64,000 nucleotides of DNA from Pseudomicrostroma phylloplanum (Eukaryota > Basidiomycota > Exobasidiomycetes > Microstromatales). Within the stretch, counting starts at the first letter, position 1. Each line of letters begins with the position of its first letter. Made by a program: the position numbers and the translations under genes. The stretch covers positions 682,001 to 746,000 of the forward strand of contig BCHS01000008.1 in assembly GCA_039545275.1 (NCBI GenBank), read 5' to 3'. Shown piece after piece: positions 10,117 through 23,430 of the stretch. The notes below the pieces were generated by a model. The model did not search any database, was not told the origin of the DNA, and saw only the letters and a list, made by a program, of their open reading frames with translations.

Positions 10117-13100
10117 CCGTCTGCTGCTTGAGCTCGTTGTTGGTCAGACGAGTCGAGAGCTCCTTGAAGTCCTTGACTCGCTTGGCTGGCGTTCGGTAGT
10201 GCTCTGCAAGCCGCTTGTACTTGATGAAGCCACGAGTCTTGTCCAGCTTGCCTACACGAACACGTGCGGTGTCCTCGTCGACCATGGAGTCCTCGAGATC
10301 AACAACAGCGGGCTCAGCCTTCTCCTTGACGTTGCCAGAGCCGGCGTCGACGTCAGAGGCCTTGTCGTCTCCGAGAGTGACATCGACCTGAGATCCATGT
10401 CGCGAGAGGGTGCCGAGCAAGTCAACGTGGCTGGAGCGCTTCTTCTCGGCAGCAGCCTTGGCAGCCTCCTCCTCCAGCACTCGCTTGTAGTCGACAGGCA
10501 TGACACGGATGAAGCGAGGCAGCAGGTGGTGGAAGTCGTGGATGACATGGTCTGCTACGGTCGAGGCGGTGTAGTGTCGGTGGTTCTCGATAAGGTTGCG
10601 CAGCTCAGCAATCTCGTGAGGGTCACGGACAGGTCCCAGCTCGACGGACTCTTGGTTGCACTTGGTCCTGAAGTCTCGGTTCATGTCCAGTACGTACGCG
10701 ATACCACCGGACATACCAGCGGCGAAGTTGCGACCGGTGGGGCCCAAGATGACGGCACGACCACCAGTCATGTACTCACACCCGTGGTCTCCTACACCCT
10801 CAACGACGGTGTGGGCACCCGAGTTTCGAATGGCGAAACGCTCAGCGGCAATACCACGGAAATAGGCGTTACCAGAGGTGGCGCCGTAGAGACAGGCGTT
10901 ACCGACGATGATGTTCTCCTCGGCCTTGAATGAGGAGCTCTTGGGTGGGTAGACGATGAGACGACCGCCAGACATTCCCTTGCCGACGTAGTCGTTCGCG
11001 TCACCTTCGAGCTCGATGGTGACACCGGGTGCCAGGAAGGCTCCGCAGGACTGACCAGCTGATCCCTTGGCGTTGATGTGGATGGTGTCGCGGGGCAATC
11101 CTTCTTCACCGTAGAGCTTGGATACACGGTAAGATAGTGTAGTGCCCAGAGCACGGTCGGTGTTGACAACGTCGCACTCGATCTGGACAGGCAGACCCTC
11201 AGTCAAGGCAGGCTCAGCCTCGTCGATGAACTTGTTGTCCAGTCGAACATACAACCTGTGGTCCTGAGCTCGGACACGGTAAGTGGCAGCTCCAGGTCGC
11301 ATCTTATAAGCAGGCTTGAGCAGAGGAGCCAAGTCCAGAGAGGCCAGCTTGGCGTTGAGAGCTGACTTGGTGTCCGGCTTGAGGAGATCGGATCGGCCAA
11401 CCATCTCATTGATAGTACGGATACCCAGGCGAGCCATGATACCTCGCAGTTCCTCGCAAAGGTACCAGAAGAAGTTGATAACATGCTCGGGCTCTCCTGC
11501 AAATTTGGACCTAAGAACAGGATCTTGAGTTGCTACACCTACCGGGCAGGTGTTGAGGTGACACTTCCTCGTCATTATACATCCCATAGCGATGAGAGCA
11601 GTTGTAGCGAACCCAAATTCTTCGGCTCCCAGAAGGCAGGCGATGGCTACGTCGCGTCCGGTCCGCAGCTGTCCGTCGGTCTGCACGGTGACGCGCCCGC
11701 GCAAATCGTTGATGACGAGAGACTGGTGAGCCTCGGCAAGCCCGAGCTCCCAGGGTCCACCAGCATACTTGATCGAAGACCATCGCGCCGCACCTGTACC
11801 ACCATCGTGGCCGGAGATGACGATATGGTCCGCCTTTGCCTTAGCGACACCCGCGGCGACAACTCCGACTCCGACTTCGGAAACAAGCTTGACGGAGACT
11901 GTGGCGCGCGGGTTGGCGCACTTGAGGTCGTAGATCAGTTGCTTGAGATCCTCGATGGAGAAGATGTCCAGATGGGGAGGGGGGCTGATCAGACCGACAC
12001 CGGCAGTGGAGTGACGCGTCTTGGCAATCGAGGGAGAGACCTTGTGACCAGGCAGCTCTCCACCCTCACCGGGCTTGGCTCCTTGGGCCATCTTAATCTG
12101 CAGCTGGTCAGCATCAGCTAAGTAGTTGGAAGTCACACCGAACCGTCCGGAGGCGATCTGCTTGATCTTGGATCGCAGCGAGTCACCGTTGGGCAAGGGA
12201 ATGGATCGCTCCGCATCCTCTCCTCCCTCACCAGTGTTGGACTTGGCACCAAGACGGTTCATGGCAATAGCCAGAGCAGAGTGGGCCTCCATAGAGATAC
12301 TTCCGTACGACATTGCACCAGTGGCGAATCGCTGAACAATCTCGGTCCACGGCTCGACCTGGTCGATGGGGATGGGTCGCACCTCCTCGAAGCGCAGGTC
12401 GAGCAGACCTCGCAGGCAGGTGCCCTTGACGGAGTTGGTAGCAGCCTTGGAGTAGGCGTCCCATGCAGACTGGTTCTTCTCACGAGCAGCATCCTGCAGG
12501 TTGGCAATCGACACGGGGTCGTTGACGTGAGCCTCGCCACCATCGCGCCAGTGGTACTCGCCCGACTCGGGGAGGCCAGGAACGGAGATGGTGTCTCGGG
12601 TGGGGTAACCACGCTCATGGAACTCCAACGCGTCGAGGGCAAGCAGGTCGAAGGTGGATCCAGCAATGCGCGAAGCAGTACCGGCGAAGCATCGGTCGAC
12701 GACAGACGAGTCGAGTCCGAGGGCCTCGAAGATCTGAGCACCCTTGTAAGACTGCAGGGTGGAGATACCCATCTTGGACATCGTCTTGAGGAAACCGCCG
12801 TCGACGGACTTCTTGTAGTTCTTCACGAGGTCCGCGTCGCTCATCTCAGTCTTCAGCAGACCCTCACGGCCAACCTTGTAGATAGCCTCGATGGCGAGCC
12901 ATGGGCAGATGGCGTCGGCACCGTAGCCAACCAGGACACAGAAGTGGTGGATGTCACGTGCCTCGGCAGTCTCTACCATGAGGGCCAGCCTGGAACGCTC
13001 CTTGTTGCGGATGAGATGGTGGTGAACGCCACCGCAAGCAACAAGAGAGTTGATGGACACACGGTCGGGTCCCACATTTCGGTCAGAAAGGACCAAAACC

Positions 13101-15184
13101 TTGTAGCCGTCCCGGATGGCCTGAGAAGCCTCGGAGCAGATTCGATCGAGGGCCCGCTCGTAGCCGTCGATGCTCTCCGACTTGGCGAAGGTGATGTCAA
13201 CGGTCTTGGTAGACCAGCCACCTGAGGCCTTGTCCATGTTCTTGATGGCATTCATCTGACGGATGTCCAGGAATGGTGACTCCAGGAAGAGACGGTGACA
13301 CTGGTCGGGGCGCATCTCGAGGATGTTACCCTCGGGTCCGACATATTGAAAGAGCGACATGACGACGGCCTCTCGAATGGGGTCAATGGGAGGGTTGGTG
13401 ACCTGAGCGAAGAGCTGTCGAAAGTAGTCGTAGATGAGACGAGGAGCGTTGGACAGGCAGGCAAACGGTCCGTCGTTACCCATCGATCCGAGAGCCTCCT
13501 TTCCGTCAGCAACCATGGGAAGCATGAGGAGGGAAATCTGCTCGGCAGTGTAACCCGCAGCGAGGAGACGAGCGTCTGTGCTGAGCTTCTCGTCGTTGAG
13601 CTTGGGAGCAATATCGACACCTCGTCGGCTGACGGCACTGACGATGTCTGGGAGGCTCATCACGTGCGACTCGAGCCAAGCGGCAAAGTCGGCCTTCTTG
13701 GCAGTGGAGAGCTTGAGCTCACGGTCGTCAACGACTCGGCCCTCGACGGTGTCGACCAGAAGCATCTTTCCTGGCTGCAGACGGCCCTTGGCGAGGATGC
13801 GCTCAGGAGCAATGGTGACAGCACCAGTCTCGGAAGCGCAGACCATGATGTCGTCATCGGTGATGCAGTATCGGCATGGTCGCAGACCGTTTCGGTCCAA
13901 GTTGGCACCACAGTATCGGCCGTCAGAGAAGGTGAAGAGAGCTGGTCCATCCCAAGGCTCCATGAGGCAGGCAGCCCACTGGTAGAAGGCGACCTTGGCA
14001 GGCTCCATTTCGTGTTCGTTTCCTTGCCATGCCTCGGGAACCATCATCATGACTGCCTGAGGCAGGGTGATAACATTGTTGACCACGAGCAGCTCGAGCA
14101 CATTGTCGAAGGCAGCCGAGTCGGATCCACCGTTCTCAATGATGGGGTAGAGCATGTCGAGCTCGTCACCGAAAGTCTCGGACTTGAGCTGACCCTCACG
14201 AGCCCGCATCCAGTTCTTGTTACCACGAATCGAGTTGATCTCACCGTTGTGTGCGGCCCATCGCATGGGCTGGGCTCGGTCCCACGAGGGGAAGGTGTTG
14301 GTGGAGAATCGGGAGTGGACAAGGGCGAAGTGGGAGCCGTAGTGGGCGTTGTTCAAGTCGTGATAGTAGTCGTAGACCTGACGAGGGGACAGCTGACCCT
14401 TGTAGACGATGTTGCTAGGGGAGAGGGAGCAGATGTAGAACCAGTTCTGCAGACCAATGGAGTGTGTCGAGAACTTGCGGAGCACGTAAAGCTGGCGGCC
14501 AAAGTACTGAGAGTTGAACGTCTTGTCAGGGTTCTCACAGCTTGTAGACGACTGGCCGTAGTGGTCAGTGAGTACAACGAAAGGCTGCAAGATGCAAGGC
14601 TCCTTGGAGAGCGAAGCAGGACCCAGGATGGTGTTGTCGACAGGGACCTCACGCCACCCGAGCACACGCAGGTGCAGATCACCGGCGAGCTTCTCAAATG
14701 TCTCAATCTGCTTACGCCTCACGCCCTCGTCCTTGGGGTTGAAGAAGAGGTTTCCCACGGCGTACTGACCCTGCTCGGGCAGTGTGCAGCCAATGTCTCG
14801 CTCAACTTCTCGCCTGAAGAAGGCGTCAGGCATTCCCGTCATGACACCAGCTCCGTCTCCGTCTCGAGCATCGGCACCCACAGCTCCACGGTGGGTCATG
14901 TTGCACAGGAGTGCCTTGGCGTCCGATACGATTTTGTGTGAAGGCTTGCCCTTGATCTGACACATGAATCCGACACCACAAGAGTCCTTCTCGTTCTCTG
15001 GGTCGTACAGACCCTGGGCGGCGGGAAGAGACCCGGCCCAGGTAGTCTCGTCTCGCTCAACGGCATCGTATCCGCTGGTCCAGACGTCTGCGGATGTGGT
15101 GGCTTCTTGGTGCTCCTCGACGGGGGGGAGTTGCCATGCCTCCTTCTCCATGATGCGGGGGGCGCGCGTGCGGTTGCGAGCCAT
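8675..15184 (-). CDS. GLT1: Glutamate synthase [NADH/NADPH], fused large and small subunits
   Basis: Converts glutamine plus 2-oxoglutarate to two glutamates using a pyridine nucleotide; with glutamine synthetase it forms the ammonium-assimilating GS-GOGAT cycle. It is an uninterrupted 2169-residue chain, the usual size for fungal GOGAT. The class II amidotransferase domain begins at the catalytic Cys69 (DSCGVGFM) after a propeptide of about 68 residues that is normally removed. The FMN/synthase domain contains the 3Fe-4S motif C-x5-C-x4-C (CIMTRKCHLNTC, about residue 1200). A GxGxG-type beta-helix follows. The fused small subunit has 4Fe-4S cysteines (CMDCGVPFC about 1690, then CPAPC), an FAD fold (VIGSGPAGLS about 1797) and a nucleotide fold (VIGGGDTGND about 1940). 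The ATG at 15184 is the first in frame. Confidence 0.98.
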
Positions 15185-15207
15185 ATTGCGAGCGGTGGGT
15201 GATGTGG

Positions 15208-15214
15208 TGATAAG
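15208..15214. promoter_or_regulatory. GATA-type motif (TGATAAG) in the GLT1 leader
   Basis: TGATAAG lies about 25 bp upstream of the GLT1 start codon, with a second GATAG at 15249-15253. Fungal GLT1 genes are commonly controlled by nitrogen GATA factors recognising HGATAR, so the site is plausible. The motif is short, though, and this close to the ATG it may lie in the transcript. Confidence 0.25.
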
Positions 15215-15270
15215 GTCTAAAGCGGGAGCACGGTCTCGTCTATGAAGTGATAGCGTCGCCCTTCGCGAGG

Positions 15271-15276
15271 TATATA
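15271..15276 (-). promoter_or_regulatory. TATA-like element upstream of GLT1
   Basis: TATATA, 87 bp upstream of the GLT1 ATG in otherwise GC-rich DNA. Spacing and isolation suggest a core promoter element; there is no independent support. Confidence 0.3.
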
Positions 15277-16444
15277 CGTGTACGGAAAAGTAGAGCTAAA
15301 GAAAGGATGACGAATGGGTAACTAGACGCGATGCTGCGAAATATGTTTGTGGCAAGAGGGTGGGGTGACGGGAGGCAGGCGCTCAGCGTCGCTCTATTTT
15401 TCTTGCGCGAAAAAGGGTGGTTGGTCGACCGTAGCGGGTGGGCAAGGTGAAAAGGGGTGCGGTAGGAGGGCGGAGGTGGCGATGATCCGTCTTTGTCAAA
15501 GGAGAAGGATTGGACGGTATGGACGAGGGAGGGGAAGAAGGGATGAGGGAATAGGCTCTCCTGGGTAAAAAAGGGCTACAGCGTGCGGGCGGGCGGCTCT
15601 TGCACCCAATTGTTAATCAAGTCAGCGCCTGGCGGCTCAGGGACAGTCAGTCTGTGCTGCTCCTCCGGGGCTCGCAAGTGCAGCCCCGCCCTGCTTCCTC
15701 TGCCGGGAGGGGCAGCCGCGGCGCAGGCGAGTCATCCATCCGCACAGGCACTGCGCCCAGAGGAAAGCTGCCAGGAAGAAGAAGAACAAGAGAAAAGTGG
15801 AAAAAAGGCGCACACGTATCACACTCGCCGAATGCCATGGTCTGCCCCGCGGGGAGACTACCAGACCGTGTCCTCTGGCGCAGGGCCTCGGGAACGAGGC
15901 CGGCCTCTTTGTGCCTATCCTCGCTGATCTCCTGCCCGGCCTTTCGCGATCGCCTACTCCGCTTAGTCCGCTGTGTGAGTGCCTGACGCTCCAGGCCATG
16001 TAGCCCGCACTCCGCTTCCTTCCGTCTTACCAATCCTAAGCTGTACGCCACACCCACCTGGCCAATGGGCAGTACGCGACTGTCGGCTGCTCGTGCTGCT
16101 TTTAGTTCCCGTCCTTGCTGTCCCTCTGTCCCCCGCAGCCACCTCTTCTTCGCACGGACGCAGCCCTCGAAAATGGCACGGCCCACATTCTAGCCCTTCC
16201 TCGGCCAGCCGCGGGCGCCGGTTCTTCCCGGCATTGCCAATCGTAGCGCGTAGCAGAAAGAGTTTGTCCCTGCTTCTGGTCTGACGGCAAAGGTGGACAC
16301 ACATACGCACACGTCAGCACCCACGCATAGCTCTATACCGGCTCAATTCCATAGTCTGACCGGCAGCATGCACCACGTGTTTGAAATGTCGGTAGAATTC
16401 GCCACGCTTACCCTGTTTCCGCACATCTGATATCTCGGTGACCC

Positions 16445-18077
<1,633 letters not shown>

Positions 18078-19171
18078 GTCTGTATCGAGACTTAGTGAGA
18101 TCAGATCAAACCAAGATCAAGGAAGGTGAGGAGGAAGGTCGCGAACGCTCGCTGTGCGTGCGTCTATGCGTGCGTCTATGTGTCGTGCGGAGACGCAGCG
18201 AGAGACAGAACTAGCCTCGATCTGCTTGCTAGCTGTAGTAGCAGCTGTGAATGAGGAGCGCGGGGAAGCACGATGCGGATGTGCCAAGGACGATTGGTAT
18301 GTCGAAGGAGGTGGGAAAGCAAGGCGAAGGAACGTCTTCCGTCGACTCTTGGCTCTTGACTCGCAGGCGGAGCTCAAGCGTACAACGGACGACGGACGGA
18401 CGGATTGGGGGAGGGTGCGTGGTGCGTGGTGCGGGTCGATTGACTGACTCTTCTTCTCGTCCGTCGTCCGTCGTCCATCGTTCATCGTCCGCCTGCACGG
18501 CATGGCACGCCCAGAGCGCCTCAAGCGGACAGAGCGGAGCGGGGCGGGAGCGAGACGGAAGCAATCAAGCGATTGCGCGGGCCACACGCTGCGCCGAGAC
18601 AGGGACTGAGGCTTGGGAATCGCAGGCTTCGGATCGGGTTGGCCAAAGGCTGTTCAGCTCGCCAAAGACTCGCCTCGACGACCTCGCTTGCATTGAGGCG
18701 CTGTGTGAGACAAGAGTTGAGATTGCACATACAGGACTGAGGTAGGACCAGATTAATTTGTACGCTTTTGCCTGCCTGTCTGCCTTCCTGCCGAAGCGTC
18801 AGGCACCACTTTCAGTCGCACTCCAAGCGGTATTCAACGATCAAGTACATGACATTCGTAGCATCTTCGTGGAGCTCAAGCTTCGGGAGACAGAGGGTAT
18901 CCCTCATGATTGCAGTTGCGTTGCAATACTCGTAGAATCTGACCCTGAGGAGATCAAGCGAGACTTGGAGCACTGTCTCTCTCCCTGCCACTGCTCCACA
19001 CCTCCACTAACACCCTGGATGAATCCCCACTTGCAAATGTACGGCAGTCTGCTGGTGCATCTTGGCCGCCTTCCCTCGATAGTCCTTTGGTGAATCCAGT
19101 CCATCCTGCCTGCCCTCTCTCGATAGTCATCGTTCAGACGCAATCCATCATATCCTTCGTTGCTCCACCGC
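18078..19171. other. ADE12 promoter and 3' flank of the TMEM33-family gene
   Basis: A 1.1-kb gene-free stretch between two minus-strand genes. It contains short direct repeats near 18158-18180 (two copies of GTGCGTCTAT) and Cys/Arg-rich chance frames on both strands, none with a recognisable domain. I see no RNA gene or mobile element. Confidence 0.5.
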
Positions 19172-20126
19172 TCAGCGTCTGTTTGCGGAAGTGGCAGCGC
19201 CTTCCACCCCTGTAGCTGATCCACTCGTCGCCGAAGAAGCTCCCGTGGTGCCCGCCGCTCCTCCAGCGCCATTGGCAGGCACGCTGAGCACAGTGCTAGC
19301 ATATCGGTTGATCAAGTCCATCAGGGTCAAGTACCCCTTGCGGACGAAAGGTGGACACTCGGGCTTGTTGGTGAGATTGTCCAGCACACCTCCCACATGC
19401 TGGAAGGCGGCGCGGGTGAAGGAGCTCATGTAGAATCGCAGGCGGAGGAAGTGAGCGTAGAGGAGGGGTGCCAGGAGGGAGTTGCGCAGAGTGATTGCTC
19501 CGAGGAGGATCCGGGCAAAGATGAAAACCTCGGAGTAGGCCACGAAGCGCATGGCTGGGTCGTAGTTCTTCTTGACCCACGTCTGCACAAACTTGCTGGC
19601 CTTGGCGGGAGCAGTCTGGCTAGCCGCCGTCTCCGTCTTGCCGGCGGGGGCAGGGGCGGCAGAGGGGAAGGCCATGGGGATGACCGTTGTGCGGAAGAAG
19701 GTGAGGACGTGGAACAGAGAGAACGTCACGTACGGCACAAGGGTGACTGTAGGGAACAGAACGCAAGGTAGGAATCGATCAGTCATTGGCAAGCTCTTCT
19801 TGATCGCCCCTTGGCGGTTGCCCAGCCCACTCACGGAAGATGGGCTTGTTAATCCACCAGTACACAGCCAGGAAGAGGTACTGCACATTCTCATCCATGG
19901 CCGCCCTCCTGACATAAGCCTTATTGATCTGCGGCACACCAAACGCCTTGTACACCACTACTCCATACGAGACGAGGGCTCCTAGGTAAGCCACGGTGTA
20001 CCATCGCGAGAGGGCTCCGGCGGAGAAGAAGAGGACACCGATGAGGTAGCGCAGACCGGCGACGAAGGTGATTAGGTGGCCCGCAGCCCAGACTAGGTGC
20101 GGCGTAGAGGCGACAGGACGAGCCAT
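19172..20126 (-). CDS. POM33: TMEM33/Pom33-family multi-pass membrane protein
   Basis: Family members are ER and nuclear-envelope proteins; yeast Pom33 and Per33 associate with nuclear pores and reticulons. Exon 1 is 20126-19835 and exon 2 is 19746-19172. The 88-nt intron (GTGAGT...CTACAG) rejoins phase 1, giving 288 residues. Several hydrophobic segments are visible: HLVWAAGHLITFVAGLRY, GVLFFSAGALSRWYTVAYL and a VPYVTFSLFHVLTFF run just after the junction. A later VFIFARILLGAI stretch is also hydrophobic. The LLYAHFLRLRFY and VRKGYLTLMDLINRY segments resemble the conserved C-terminal part of the family. The C-terminus is an Ala/Gly/Thr/Ser-rich tail. The orthologue symbol is inferred from family resemblance. 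Confidence 0.82.
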
Positions 20127-20624
20127 TGTGGATAGTGTGGGATCGCGGGAGGTAGTGAAAGGTGAGGTCCTGGGAAGGAGGAGTCGTCAGGGCGTTGTAG
20201 AGGTCGTGTGGGTCTAGACTGACAGATGAGGGAGCGGAGCAGAAGTAGCCTCTGAATGATCTGTCCCTTGCTTGGATGCTTGCTGTCCGGAGGCGGGATA
20301 GGGTATGAGCTTGTAGACGACCTTGGAGCTGAACGAATCGTTTGTGTATGAGGATGCAGAAGGAAGGATCTCCAAGTGAAACCTGTGTCGAGTGCTTTCT
20401 CAATGTAGATCTCTGTCCTGCCTTGCTGGGTTGGGCGGTGTGAGCGTCGTGGCTGCTGCCTGCTCCGCTCCATCGTCACCGCCTGGGCCCCTTTGTGGCT
20501 GAGCCTGAGCCTCTGCCTCTGCCTCTGGCGCGCGATGACGCGCCCGGCTCCACACCCATGGGAACTTAGAAGGAAGCACACTGCTCGGGCCACCCAGCCG
20601 CCCATCGGACACATTCCCTCAAAT
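20127..20624. other. Shared divergent promoter region (TMEM33-family gene / GNAT 1)
   Basis: About 500 bp between two divergent start codons. It contains a short CTCTGC hexamer reiteration at about 20507-20527. An in-frame ATG at 20535 precedes the chosen start of the acetyltransferase. No other feature is supported. Confidence 0.5.
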
Positions 20625-21782
20625 ATGGCTACCTCCTCGACGACGACCGCAGACAAGAGCTCCTTTGGCCTCCGTCGAGTGACAGAGGGCAGTAGCAGCG
20701 ATGCAGAAATCTGTCTCGGGCTGACTGAGTCCGTAGGCTGGCACTACACCATCGACACGTGGCGGCAATGGGTCCATCATGGGTGTTTCCTCTTCTCCAC
20801 CACCTCGGAAGGAAAGGACAGCGGTGACGGGAGGGATGGAAGCAACAAAGCATCTTCGGAGAAAGTCGTAGGCATATCCTGCACATTCCCTCAAGGTGCT
20901 CTAGCTACCGTCGGCGCCACGATCACTCTGCCCGAGTACCGTGGCAAAGGACTGGCAACGAAGCTCATCCGGGGTCTCTTTGACTTTGCCCGCGCTCAAC
21001 CTACTGCTTCAGGACAACCGATCCGCTCTCTGATCCTCAATGGAACCGAGAGCGGTCGACCAGTGTACCGCAAGCTGGGCTTCAAGGAGTACGGGTGGAT
21101 CTTGACAGTCAAGGGTTCCCCAGCTCCTGTAGCTGATCTAGCCACTCCAGATTCACACATCTCCTCTTTCCCCTCATTGCGACTTCACGTGGGCCGCGAC
21201 TCACTTTCAAATGACTTGTGGGAGGAGGTGATCCGCCTGCAGGACGAAGCGACGGAGCTCGAACGACGCTCCGTCTGCGAAATGTCTGTCCTGTCGGCTG
21301 AGCAGACATCGCCGCAGACGAGCAAGACACTTCTTCCTGATTCGCGACACGCATATATTGTAGACGAGAGCACCTCGCGAGTGACGGCCTTTGCCTCGAC
21401 GCGACGGATGCGCAGCCAGTGGATCATTGCGCCCATCGTCGCCTCTTCGCCCGCCCAAGCTGTCGCTCTGCTGTCTGCTCTCCTGATCGAGGTCCACGCA
21501 GACATCAAGAAAGCCGTCGACGCAGGGGACACAAAGGTCACGCAAGTCCAGTTCGACTTTGATGAAGCCGTGGATCCACAGAGGACGCTGCAGAAGTATG
21601 CCGAGAGTCAGTGGGGTCTCAAGATGCACAGGGATCTGCAGCTCATGGAATACGTCCTCGATGACGCAGAGCGAGAGGCGGGAGGGGCTGTGGGACCTGC
21701 TGAGCTGTTCAATCGTCGGCTGGAGAACGGTGAGAAGAAGGGGCCATTGCAGTATGCGATTGCAGACCTGAGCGTGATGTGA
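20625..21782 (+). CDS. GNAT-family N-acetyltransferase, substrate unknown
   Basis: A 385-residue single-exon protein. The GNAT acetyl-CoA-binding motif A is clear: VGATITLPEYRGKGLATKL (Q/R-x-x-G-x-G/A pattern), followed by a helix (IRGLFDFAR). Later comes the motif B-like ...NGTESGRPVYRKLGFKEYG, where the Tyr and 'LGF' are typical. A C-terminal half of about 200 residues has no motif I recognise; it ends with a stretch that includes VQFDFDEAVDPQ. The ATG at 20625 was preferred over 20535 because a simple MATSSTTTADK N-terminus directly precedes the conserved region. Substrate and pathway cannot be told from the sequence. Confidence 0.75.
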   Translation: MATSSTTTADKSSFGLRRVTEGSSSDAEICLGLTESVGWHYTIDTWRQWVHHGCFLFSTTSEGKDSGDGRDGSNKASSEKVVGISCTFPQGALATVGATITLPEYRGKGLATKLIRGLFDFARAQPTASGQPIRSLILNGTESGRPVYRKLGFKEYGWILTVKGSPAPVADLATPDSHISSFPSLRLHVGRDSLSNDLWEEVIRLQDEATELERRSVCEMSVLSAEQTSPQTSKTLLPDSRHAYIVDESTSRVTAFASTRRMRSQWIIAPIVASSPAQAVALLSALLIEVHADIKKAVDAGDTKVTQVQFDFDEAVDPQRTLQKYAESQWGLKMHRDLQLMEYVLDDAEREAGGAVGPAELFNRRLENGEKKGPLQYAIADLSVM

Positions 21783-22244
21783 GCCCGAGTTAGTGGGGCT
21801 CCCTCCTTAGGCTCGGGCGCAGGAGGGGTGCAGATGTGTAGCCTAACTCGGACGCTGGGCCATTTGTTCATATTCCCCTCTCTCTCGTGACTGAAAGATC
21901 CACCCTTGGTCTCTGTGATACGTGCCTGCCACTGCCTTCTTTCACCCTCATCGGGCTGCCTTTGATGAGATGATGATCTGTAGGGCTCTGGGCTCCGCGA
22001 CGCTGATGTGGGCTGCAAGCCACGGACGCCTCCACCCCTCGACGCGGAGAGAGGCGCGTGTGCCGAGATTGTCGGCGTCGAGTCAACCAAAGGCAGTGGA
22101 GTCAGGAAGATCCTTAGGGCTGCTACTTGAGAATATATAAGACGGAGAGTCGCAAGATCCGAGAAGCTGCTGCTCTGCTAATACTCAAGACTAAGGAATC
22201 TCAGCAAGCTTTCTGGACCCTTCACTATAGCTCCTCACCCAGGT
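21783..22244. other. Intergenic region between the two GNAT genes
   Basis: A 460-bp stretch holding the 3' end of the first acetyltransferase gene and the promoter of the second, including the TATATAAG element. No coding or RNA feature is supported. Confidence 0.5.
22134..22141 (+). promoter_or_regulatory. TATA box candidate for GNAT 2
   Basis: TATATAAG, about 104 bp upstream of the ATG at 22245, is an isolated AT-rich match to the eukaryotic core promoter consensus in GC-rich surroundings. Confidence 0.4.
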
Positions 22245-23343
22245 ATGGACCCCAACTTTCCCACCGACGCCGACTATGCCTCCTGGGGTCAGCTCACCGG
22301 GCCCGAGGTAGACCCCACCCCCGCCGCCATGCCCCGTCCCAAGGTCCTACGCGGCCGCTTCGTCGAGCTGCGCTCCCCCACCGACCAGGATCTCGAGGAC
22401 TGGTGGAAGGCCTTCGGGCAGAGCAGGGAGACGGACAGTTACTGGAGTTATATGCTCGGTGGACCCTGGAAGGGCTTGCCGTTCCCTACTAGTGATGCGC
22501 AGGGAGGGAGCTCGAGCGCTGCGCAGGATGGAGAGGAAGGAGCAGCACAGAGGGAGGCTCGGGGCAAGGCGGCCTTCATGGAGGACTGCATCTCCAAGCG
22601 GGACGACCCAGCGTACTGTCACTATGCCATTGTCCCGCTCGACGCTGGAAGGAGCTCAAGCTCGGAGCCAAGGTCCAGCGGTCGAGCCCAGGGAGTCTTC
22701 TGCCTCTTCAACGCCAACCTCCCCAACCGGAGCATCGAGCTCGGTCACGTCATGCTCGCCTCTCCCATCCGCGGTACACGCGCCGCAACAGAGGCGTTCT
22801 TCCTTCTGATGCAGAGGGCCTTTGAAGGAGATCTCGAGGAGGGCGAGGAAAAGGGAGAGGGAAGAGCGATTAGTGTAGGTGGGCAGAGGAGATTGACTAC
22901 CTTCAGGAGACTGGAGTGGAAGTGTAATGTGCTCAACGGCCCGTCGCAGTCGGGTGAGTCAGACCAGACACAAGGGGGCAGTAGAGATCCCTGACCTGCT
23001 GATGTTGCAAGCAGGCTGTTGCAGGAAAGCTGACTCTCCCTCATCTCTATCCCCGCCGTCTCTTCTTATCCTCCTGACAGCCGCTCGCAGGCTAGGCTTC
23101 ACCTACGAAGGTCTCTTTCGGCAGCACATGATCTCCAAGGCCCGCTCACGCGATACCGCCTGGTTCTCCATAATCGACTCCGAGTGGCCCCTCCTACGGC
23201 AGGCCTTCCAGCTCTGGCTTGCAGAAGACAATTTCCACCCTGCAGAAGAAGGAGGTGACATGCTGGGTAGGGAGAGGCAAAAAGTTGGATTGAGGGAGAT
23301 TAGGCAGCAATTGAGCGAGAAGGCTGGGAGTGGAGCAGAGTGA
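22245..23343 (+). CDS. GNAT acetyltransferase of the RimJ/RimL type
   Basis: Two exons, 22245-22953 and 23081-23343, split by a 127-nt intron (GTGAGT...TGACAG, phase 1), encode 323 residues. Typical elements are LRGRFVELRSPTDQDLEDWW at the N-terminus and IELGHVMLASPIRGTRAATE (motif A region). The WKCNVLNGPSQSAARRLGF / YEGLFRQHMI block across the splice junction is the characteristic RimJ/RimL 'N..S...A..LGF..EG..R' signature and confirms the junction. Further on is DTAWFSIIDSEW. The family acetylates protein N-termini, antibiotics or small amines; here the substrate is unknown. It does not look like a recent duplicate of the GNAT gene upstream: the two share only the fold. It converges with the Ctf4-like gene, 87 bp away. 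Confidence 0.85.
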
Positions 23344-23430
23344 AGATGTATTGCTAGAAAGGGTCACATTGGTTGGAGGGACGTTTACTTGAGATGCGAA
23401 ATAGAGGTCCATGATGACATTTCGTGATAC

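Larger units (their letters stand above)
15185..16444. other. GLT1 promoter region and ADE12 3' flank
   Basis: A 1.26-kb gene-free stretch. The left part is the GLT1 promoter and leader; the right part holds the ADE12 terminator. Open frames exist here on both strands (for example 15647-16186 on the minus strand), but they are Arg/Ser/Pro-rich, lack recognisable domains and overlap each other. I treat them as chance frames in GC-rich DNA. No tRNA or repeat was seen. Confidence 0.55.

Noticed and set aside
9200..10933. Long antisense frames opposite the GLT1 small-subunit part
   Set aside because: Same explanation: frames opposite third-codon-position GC-rich coding DNA.
13295..14941. 548-codon open frame antisense to GLT1
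   Set aside because: It is the mirror of a strongly conserved coding sequence with codon bias that leaves the antisense frame open. Val/Gly/Leu-rich, with no domain.
15647..16186. 179-codon open frame in the GLT1-ADE12 gap
   Set aside because: Arg/Gly/Ser-rich composition, overlapping open frames on the other strand and no conserved motif; typical chance frame in GC-rich DNA.
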